12,407 bases of DNA from Pseudomonadota bacterium (GTDB lineage Bacteria > Pseudomonadota > Alphaproteobacteria > Micropepsales > Micropepsaceae). The position numbers and the translations under genes are program-made. The stretch covers positions 1 through 12,407 of the forward strand of contig JAKBAU010000076.1 in NCBI GenBank assembly GCA_021808875.1. The letters are read 5' to 3'. This document shows, piece after piece, positions 6,601 through 12,407 of this stretch; positions within the stretch are counted from its first letter, which is position 1, and each line of letters begins with the position of its first letter. The notes under the pieces were generated by a model that saw only the letters and a program-made list of their open reading frames with translations, did no database searches and was not told where the DNA came from.

Positions 6601-7590
6601 CTACCGATACAGCTTATTTCCGATATTCATGCCGGTATAGAGACTTGCCACCTCGGGACCATAACCATTGAAAATCTGAGTTGGGACGCGTTCATCGGTG
6701 CCGAGTACACGTTCAGTTTCCTGGCTCCACCGCGGATGCGGAACTTTGGGATTAACGTTCGCCCAGAATCCGTACTCATCAGGACCTACTGCTTCCCAGA
6801 AGGTTTTCGGTTGCTCAGTCTGAAAGCGGAACCGGACAATTGCTTTCACAGACTTGAAACCGTATTTCCAGGGTACCACCAAACGAAGTGGTGCGCCCAT
6901 CTGTTTGGGCAGGGGCTTGCCATAGATCCCGGTGACAAGAAACGTCAGCTCATTTGCAGCTTCGGCCATGGTTAGGCCTTCAACGTATGGCCAAGGGTAC
7001 CAAGGCTGATCTTGCCCGGGCGCAACGCTTGGCATCATGAACGTCTGCATCATCAGATATTTGGCAGAGGCAAGCGGCTTCGCCAGAGCGAGGAACGCAG
7101 TCATGGGAAATCCAGTCCATGGCACTGCCATCGACCAGGCCTCGACGCAGCGATGTCGGTAGAGCCGCTCCTCTAGCGGCATCTTGAAGATCAGTTCGTC
7201 GGCCCCGATCTTGAATGGCTTCTCGACCAGACCTTCAACAGAAATCTCCCAGGGTCTAATGGGCAGAGCCTGTGCCTGCTGCCAAATGTCCTTTGATGTC
7301 CCGAACTCGTAATAGTTATTATATGTCTCCGCTATCTGCGCCTTGGTGATTGGCCGATCGAGCTTAAATGCCGTATCCCGCTTTGCCGGATAAAGCTTGA
7401 GCGTTGGATTGGCTCCCCCCATTGCCACGGGCTTCGACGCAACTGCGCTTTTTGAACCGCACGCCGCCAGTGGCAGGGAAAGTGCGAGGGCGCTTGCTCC
7501 GGTGACCAGCTGGCGCCGGCTGAAAAACAGCTCCTCAGGTGTAGCCATCCGGTCAGGCAACTCCCAGCGCTTCGGCTTTTGGATAAGCAA
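6601..7590 (-). CDS. msrP: MsrP (YedY-like) molybdopterin protein-methionine-sulfoxide reductase, Tat-exported
   Basis: MsrP is the periplasmic catalytic subunit that reduces oxidised methionines in envelope proteins, using a mononuclear molybdopterin centre and electrons from MsrQ. It is 329 residues against about 334 in E. coli. Key features are a Tat-type twin arginine in SRRQLVTG (Arg25-Arg26) followed by a hydrophobic stretch, TYNNYYEFG (about 89-97), the molybdenum-ligating Cys148 in LYRHRCVEAWSMAVPWTGFP, the cofactor-binding GAPLRLVVPWKYGFKSVKAI (232-251), and DEYGFWANVNPKVPHPRWSQ (271-290). The signal peptide ends LAAC at 41-44, a fit to a lipoprotein cleavage box, so the mature protein may be lipid-anchored. 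The start is TTG at 7590 with a strong GGAGG 5 nt upstream; ATG 14 codons in is the alternative. msrQ is not adjacent but lies about 3.8 kb downstream on the same strand. Confidence 0.93.
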   Translation of the reverse strand: MLIQKPKRWELPDRMATPEELFFSRRQLVTGASALALSLPLAACGSKSAVASKPVAMGGANPTLKLYPAKRDTAFKLDRPITKAQIAETYNNYYEFGTSKDIWQQAQALPIRPWEISVEGLVEKPFKIGADELIFKMPLEERLYRHRCVEAWSMAVPWTGFPMTAFLALAKPLASAKYLMMQTFMMPSVAPGQDQPWYPWPYVEGLTMAEAANELTFLVTGIYGKPLPKQMGAPLRLVVPWKYGFKSVKAIVRFRFQTEQPKTFWEAVGPDEYGFWANVNPKVPHPRWSQETERVLGTDERVPTQIFNGYGPEVASLYTGMNIGNKLYR

Positions 7591-8024
7591 TCTTGCCTCC
7601 CTGTCTGACGACGGCTTTTTCCTCTGATCGACTGCTTCTAACGGCTATACGCAGTAAGATCACCCGTTCATACGTTGGCCGGGCTGGACCAGATCGTTCA
7701 CCCTGATGGGCAATACACGATATAGCAATTTTTTGGGTCCTGGAGCTACCAGGCCGGTAAGGCCCTGACCCAATTTCAATTGTTCCATCCGCCGACATGA
7801 CACCGCTTCTACGAAAAACTTGGGCCGACGGCGACACCGGCTGCCTCAGGCTGACCAGTTCCAACGCCACACGCAGCGTCCCGGCGGAAGTTTCAGCATC
7901 AGTACATTACATTTCCGTCACCATGAGATGGGGACGCGGCGAGAGCGCGCGCATGGAGCTCAGCCTGAAGGGGATGCCGCACTAGTATTCTACAGGCGGC
8001 CACCACGCAGCCTCCTGCAGCGCC
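7591..8024. other. Intergenic region between the EF-G-like gene and msrP
   Basis: These 434 bp hold no gene I can support; open frames on both strands have no family character. The msrP promoter must lie here, but no good -35/-10 pair stands out on the minus strand. A clustered dyad occurs at 7735-7771: CCTGG/CCAGG (7739-7743, 7749-7753) nested within GGGTC/GACCC (7735-7739, 7767-7771). AGGCGGC (7994-8000) pairs with GCCGCCT (8029-8035), which overlaps the end of the EF-G-like gene and may act as its 3' structure, again without a T-run. Confidence 0.4.
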
Positions 8025-10070
8025 TTATGCCGCCTTCCGATGTTGGGCAACGACCTGCTCAGCAAGCTTTCCCGACAGTTCCCCCAAATGATCGAATTCG
8101 ACCTCGAAGCTGCCTACGCCCTGCGTCAGGGATCGCAGGTCGATGATCAGATCCGTCAACTCCGCCATCGGCATCTGTGCCAGCACCGTATCCCAGCCGC
8201 GCCAGCCCGGCCTCACGTCATATCCCAGCAACTGGCCGCGCCTGCTCGACACGACACCGTTGACCTTTGCTGTCGCCTCGCTTGGAACGTGTATTTGGAC
8301 GTGCATGATTGGCTCGAGCAGTACAGGATTACATTCCGGCATGCCTTCCTGCATGGCGATACGCGCCGCGCTCTGAAATGCCGCATCCGATGAATCCACA
8401 GAGTGGTAAGATCCGTCAGAGAGGGTCACCGAAATATCGACGATCGGAAAGCCAAGAGGTCCACACTTGAGATACTCCGTCACCCCCCTCTCCACCGATG
8501 GAATCCATTGCTTTGGCACAACTCCGCCAGTAATTCGATCTGTAAACACAAAGCCGGAGCCCCGTGTAAGTGGTTCGATCTTGAGGACCACATCTCCAAA
8601 CTGACCATGCCCTCCGGTTTGCCGCTTATACCGGCCCCGCTTCGTAGTGGCATTTCGGATTGTCTCCTTGTAAGGCACGCGCGGAGGATGCGTATTGAGC
8701 TTGAGCCCATATTTTCCCACGAGTTTTTCGGTTGCCACCTTAAGGTGAATATCTCCCTGCCCACACAAGGTCATCTCGTTGAGCTCAGGGTTCTGCTCGA
8801 GAATTAGCGAGGGATCTTCTTCGTGGAGCTTGGCGATCGCTGCCGTCAGTTTAACCTCATCTTTGCGATCAGCGACTTCGATGCCCAGACGATAAACCGG
8901 TGGAAGATGTTCAATTTCGATCTTGGATAGAGGTACACCTTTTGCCTCAGTCAGCAGATCACCAGTCAACACCCCGTCCAGCCGACCCAAGCCAACACAT
9001 TCCCCCGCAGAAGCTTCCGAAATCTTACTGACCTCGGCGCCTCGCAACGAGAAAACACCTCCTGCACGTACGTCACTTCCGGTAGGCGTGTGCAAGACCG
9101 CACCATCTTTCAGCGGACCACCGAAGATACGTCCCAGGCTCATCTTGCCTCCCAGTGTCGAGTGATATGTCTTGAGTATCTGGACAGCCGCACCTCTTCC
9201 TAGCTGTAGTCCCAGGCGAGCCGCGGTCTTTTCCGCTCCCGGCGTTTCGTGACGCAGTGCCTTAAGCAACCGCCGAATGCCATTGTCGTTCTCGGCCGAA
9301 CCAATCAGCACTGGAACCAGGTCGCCGTTACCAAGCTCCTTGGTCAAATCCGCGAACACTTCAGAAGGTTGCGGGGTCATATCGCTGAGCAGCTCTTCCA
9401 TAAGGTGCTCATCAAAGTCGGCCAGCTTTTCGAGCATCGCAAAGCGGGCCTCAACTTCCCGCGCCTTGATCTCGCCATCCATCGAGATCGCTTCACTTGG
9501 CTCATGCTGATGGTAGACATAGGCACGCTCTAGTGCCAAATCGACGAAGCCGACAACAGCCCCCCCTTCCCATATCGGAATTTGCCGAAACAATAGTGGC
9601 TTGTCTGACGCTTCCTGCAGGAATGCGAGAAGCTCACGCAAGCTTCCAGAGGCTTTGTCGATCTTGTTGACAAACAGAAAGTGGGGAATTCCCTGTTCTT
9701 CGAGCCTCTTCAGATAAGGCTTCAGCATCATCAGCTTTTCTGCGTGCGGTTCACAGACGACCACGGCTGCATCGACGCCTGTCAGTACTCCAAGGGTATC
9801 AGCCAGCAATTCAATCGAACCTGGACAATCGAGTAGAGTAAAACGTTCACCCAAATAGTCGAAAGTCGCGCAATTGACGTCGACGCTCATTTGGCGTGAC
9901 CGCGCCTCGGAGCCGAAATCCCCAACGCTGCTGCCAGCAGTGACCGAACCTTTTCGTCCTATCGCTCCCGCCGCGTACAACATCGCTTCCAACAAGCTCG
10001 TCTTGCCGGCCCCATAGGGTCCGACCAAGGCCACTGTACGTGGCCCATTACCTCCATTCTTCGTGGACAT
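8025..10070 (-). CDS. EF-G-like translational GTPase (second EF-G type, FusA2-like)
   Basis: This 681-residue protein has the EF-G domain order. The GTPase domain carries GPYGAGKTS (17-25), DCPGS (81-85), NKID (135-138) and GSAENDNGI as the G5 region. Domains II and III follow, then domain IV, recognisable from RYKRQTGGHGQFGDV and SYHSVDSSDAAF (His556 at the tip that reaches the decoding site in EF-G). A domain V ends near LRSLTQGVGSFEVEFDHL. Canonical EF-G has DTPGH; here His, the catalytic residue of translational GTPases, is Ser, and the switch I GITI is MSV. This marks the accessory alphaproteobacterial EF-G-like group, not housekeeping FusA. Its role is unknown; it could act in translocation, ribosome recycling or ribosome protection. 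ATG 10070 has GAGG 5 nt upstream. It is a single gene in appearance, preceded by a structured leader. Confidence 0.9.
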   Translation of the reverse strand: MSTKNGGNGPRTVALVGPYGAGKTSLLEAMLYAAGAIGRKGSVTAGSSVGDFGSEARSRQMSVDVNCATFDYLGERFTLLDCPGSIELLADTLGVLTGVDAAVVVCEPHAEKLMMLKPYLKRLEEQGIPHFLFVNKIDKASGSLRELLAFLQEASDKPLLFRQIPIWEGGAVVGFVDLALERAYVYHQHEPSEAISMDGEIKAREVEARFAMLEKLADFDEHLMEELLSDMTPQPSEVFADLTKELGNGDLVPVLIGSAENDNGIRRLLKALRHETPGAEKTAARLGLQLGRGAAVQILKTYHSTLGGKMSLGRIFGGPLKDGAVLHTPTGSDVRAGGVFSLRGAEVSKISEASAGECVGLGRLDGVLTGDLLTEAKGVPLSKIEIEHLPPVYRLGIEVADRKDEVKLTAAIAKLHEEDPSLILEQNPELNEMTLCGQGDIHLKVATEKLVGKYGLKLNTHPPRVPYKETIRNATTKRGRYKRQTGGHGQFGDVVLKIEPLTRGSGFVFTDRITGGVVPKQWIPSVERGVTEYLKCGPLGFPIVDISVTLSDGSYHSVDSSDAAFQSAARIAMQEGMPECNPVLLEPIMHVQIHVPSEATAKVNGVVSSRRGQLLGYDVRPGWRGWDTVLAQMPMAELTDLIIDLRSLTQGVGSFEVEFDHLGELSGKLAEQVVAQHRKAA

Positions 10071-10083
10071 GTGCGCCTCACTT

Positions 10084-10166
10084 GTCCGGAGCCTAGATCC
10101 GGACCGAGGCGCGGCGGGCGCATTCCCCTATGATAGGGTCGCGTCACGCGCCCCGCGAGGGGAATG
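10084..10166 (-). promoter_or_regulatory. Structured leader / operator region upstream of the EF-G-like gene
   Basis: Three inverted repeats lie within 14-96 bp upstream of the start codon. GTCCGGA/TCCGGAC (10084-10090, 10098-10104) is a perfect 7-bp stem with a 7-nt loop, close to the ribosome site. CCCTAT-G-ATAGGG (10126-10138) is a perfect dyad; on the minus strand it contains TATCAT, a possible -10. GCATTCCCCT (10120-10129) and AGGGGAATGC (10158-10167) form a 10-bp stem around 28 nt. The last two share CCCCT and cannot form together. A repressor operator or alternative RNA folding is possible; no ligand or regulator is evident, and no good -35 is seen. Confidence 0.4.
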
Positions 10167-10636
10167 CTCGCGCTGAATGAAGCAGCCAGCAAGCAAAATC
10201 ATGCCTGGACCCGACAAAACTTAAGAAACTCGTGGAAACGGGAGCCAGTCCGCGTCGTAGTAGGGTACTTGACACGCGGCACTGCGCGCTCACTCGATCG
10301 AGCGGGTTGCGCGTCTCTTTCGGTAGCATTGACGATAGGGCGGCTTAGGCCTGTCGCCAGTGGCTGCAGAGAAGCAGAGGCATCCTGCCGCAGAGCGCCA
10401 TGCCTGACCGCATACATGATATTTGGCCTTTGACATTGTCCTTTCAGCACAGAGATTTCGCCAAAGGCTCGATGTATTTTCACTCAAGGTCGGGTGGAGG
10501 TCCTTGATCCACAGCACAAGGTGCCCTGCCCAGCTACATGCAGCACTGCTGCAAAAGGACCCGGGGACGATGCGGATGCGGCCATAAGGCATCCGCGCTA
10601 TGCGATCCAAGATGGGTCAATCCACGGGCAAGAGCC
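10167..10636. other. Intergenic region between the EF-G-like gene and the GH84 relic
   Basis: This 470-bp stretch has no gene I can support. It contains a perfect 8-bp hairpin GCGGATGC/GCATCCGC (10572-10579, 10589-10596, 9-nt loop) about 40 bp before the GH84 start. It also contains a 7-bp inverted repeat GCCTTTG/CAAAGGC (10426-10432, 10462-10468) and a 10-bp palindrome CTCGATCGAG near 10293-10302. TTGACA occurs at 10269 and 10430, but neither has a fitting -10 downstream. The stretch could include decayed 5' sequence of the neighbouring relic, but I see no protein-like remnant. Confidence 0.4.
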
Positions 10637-11611
10637 ATGCTCGGCGTCATTGAAGCTTTTAGGGAAGACCGTGGGCGATGCGCAGTCGCAAGAGCACGAT
10701 AGCTGCGCTGCGGCCGCATGGTTATGGCTTCTACATTTATGCTCCCAAGTCCGACAATTACTTGCGACGGGGATGGCGTACACCCTATCCCCAGCGCGAT
10801 TTCGAGGCATTGGTCAGTCTGGCGGGATACTGCCAGGGCTTGGGAGTCAATTTTGGTCTTGGATTTAGTCCCTATGCGCTGTTTCGAAACTTCGGTCAGA
10901 CGGCTCGTACCGAGCTCGCGGCCAAGCTTGACCAACTGCGTGCGCTAAAGCTTGATCTCTTTGCCATCCTTTTTGATAACATGCCTGGCGGCTCACCACG
11001 GCTGGCCAACGAACAATCATCGAACCAGTCGGACAACAGCTGCCAGGAACGAAGCTGATATTTTGTCCCACCTACTATAGTGATGATCCAGTCCTCGACC
11101 GCACATTTGGTCGCCATCCGGCCGATTATCTCGAGACCATCGGAAAGCTCTTGGATCCGGGCATCGCGATCTTTTGCGGCGCAAGCCCGTTCTGTGGGAC
11201 AATTATCCTGTCAACGACGGCCCGCGAATGAGCCGTTATCTGCATATTCGTGCGGTAACCGGACGAAGCGTGACTGCGGCAGTCCAGCTGGAGGGGCACG
11301 CTGTGAACCCATCGCTTCAACCAACATTGGCTCAAATTCCAGCGATGAGCTTGGCAATGGCGTATCGTCAGGGCGCCCTTTATGATTATGGCCGGGCATT
11401 TCACGAAGCCGCCATGGCCGTGTGCGGCTCCCAATTGGCCGAATGCCTTTATGAGGATCTCAGCCTCCTCCAGGATGCCGGCCTAGAGCCGCTTGGTGTC
11501 GTCGAGGTTGAACGACTGCGGGCCCGCTATGGCGGAATTGACCACGAGGCGGCTCGGGAAGTCCTCGGCTTCGTCAATGGCAAGTATAGCTTTGCGGGCG
11601 ACATGAGCTGA
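10637..11611 (+). pseudogene. Decayed GH84 family (O-GlcNAcase / NagJ-like beta-N-acetylglucosaminidase) gene
   Basis: Pieces of one GH84-type catalytic domain lie in order but in different frames. MLGVIEAF (from 10637) is followed after a one-base loss near 10661 by GRPW (10663) and a stretch with HGYGFYIYAPKSDNYLRRGW, LGFSPYALF and LFDNMPGG. A second one-base loss near 11014-11016 moves to the frame reading GTKLIFCPTYYSDDPVLDRT and ending LLDPGIAIF near 11174. The last piece starts RRKPVLWDNYPVNDGPRMSR and runs to TGA 11609-11611. Between the last two pieces about 25 residues are missing, including the WTG-type segment of the family. Intact relatives remove beta-linked GlcNAc. The catalytic Asp-Asp pair is Asp-Asn here (LFDN). 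Two frameshifts, an internal deletion and that change make an active enzyme very unlikely. Confidence 0.85.
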
Positions 11612-11777
11612 CCCTACGGAAGGGTAATCTCACTGCGCTTCCTTTTTCAAGACGAGCTGAAGGCATCGACAGACACTTGCGCATCTCTACCAGCAAGTCA
11701 CCGTCAAACGAAAACGCCCACGTGCCCCCCGTCCGCTCAGAGCCATCGCTCAACCAGCTGATCGTGTTGTGCTCACC

Positions 11778-12407
<630 letters not shown>

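Noticed and set aside
7553..7870. 105-residue minus-strand open frame upstream of msrP
   Set aside because: It overlaps the well-supported TTG start of msrP in another frame and shows no family resemblance.
10269..10435. TTGACA hexamers at 10269-10274 and 10430-10435 as promoters for the GH84 gene
   Set aside because: No acceptable -10 lies 16-18 bp downstream of either hexamer.
10426..10468. 7-bp inverted repeat GCCTTTG/CAAAGGC as ends of a small mobile element
   Set aside because: The arms are short, the 29-nt interior is featureless and there is no target-site duplication.
10164..10610. Several open frames of 60-106 residues on both strands between the EF-G-like gene and the GH84 relic
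   Set aside because: None has protein-like composition or a recognised motif; they are chance frames in GC-rich DNA.

Overview
The window looks like ordinary chromosome from an alphaproteobacterium with roughly mid-50s % GC (judged by eye). Several features point this way: a Crp/Fnr-type regulator tail, an APC permease of the type common in sphingomonads and acetic acid bacteria, an Lrp / thioredoxin reductase / LysR cluster, an EF-G-like GTPase with a DCPGS motif, and a short GH84-type glycosidase relic. Sphingomonadales or Acetobacteraceae are the best guesses, but no 16S or other marker is present to settle it. I see no phage, IS element, tRNA, rRNA or CRISPR array.

Layout. (1) 1-182 is the 3' end of a Crp/Fnr-like regulator, with a hairpin at its stop codon. 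(2) 489-1904 (+) is an amino-acid permease that converges on msrQ; a strong hairpin sits in the last codons of msrQ. (3) On the minus strand, an Lrp/AsnC regulator (2881-3357) lies 74 bp upstream of msrQ (1934-2806), the haem-binding membrane subunit of the periplasmic methionine sulfoxide reductase. (4) Divergent from lrp, on the plus strand, are trxB (3652-4587) and a LysR regulator (4630-5523) with a hairpin between them, then a non-coding gap and an ICMT-like membrane methyltransferase (5846-6508). (5) On the minus strand, msrP (6601-7590) is the molybdopterin catalytic partner of MsrQ, with a Tat signal plus an apparent lipobox. (6) Also on the minus strand is an EF-G-like translational GTPase (8025-10070), preceded by a leader rich in nested inverted repeats. 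(7) 10637-11611 (+) is a decayed GH84 (O-GlcNAcase / NagJ-like) pseudogene with two frameshifts, an internal deletion and a changed catalytic pair. (8) 11778-12407 (-) is the C-terminal part of an aspartate-type aminotransferase that runs off the window.

How the genes fit together. The shared theme of the central part is thiol/methionine redox repair. TrxB reduces cytoplasmic thioredoxin, while MsrQ passes electrons across the inner membrane to MsrP, which repairs oxidised methionines in envelope proteins. Here msrP and msrQ are not an operon: they are about 3.8 kb apart, and msrQ sits behind an Lrp-type regulator instead. Functional linkage of the other genes is not evident.

I did not find a convincing new biological system. 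The most interesting items are the EF-G-like protein whose G3 motif has Ser in place of the catalytic His, its structured leader, the candidate lipoprotein form of MsrP, the split msrP/msrQ arrangement and the GH84 relic.
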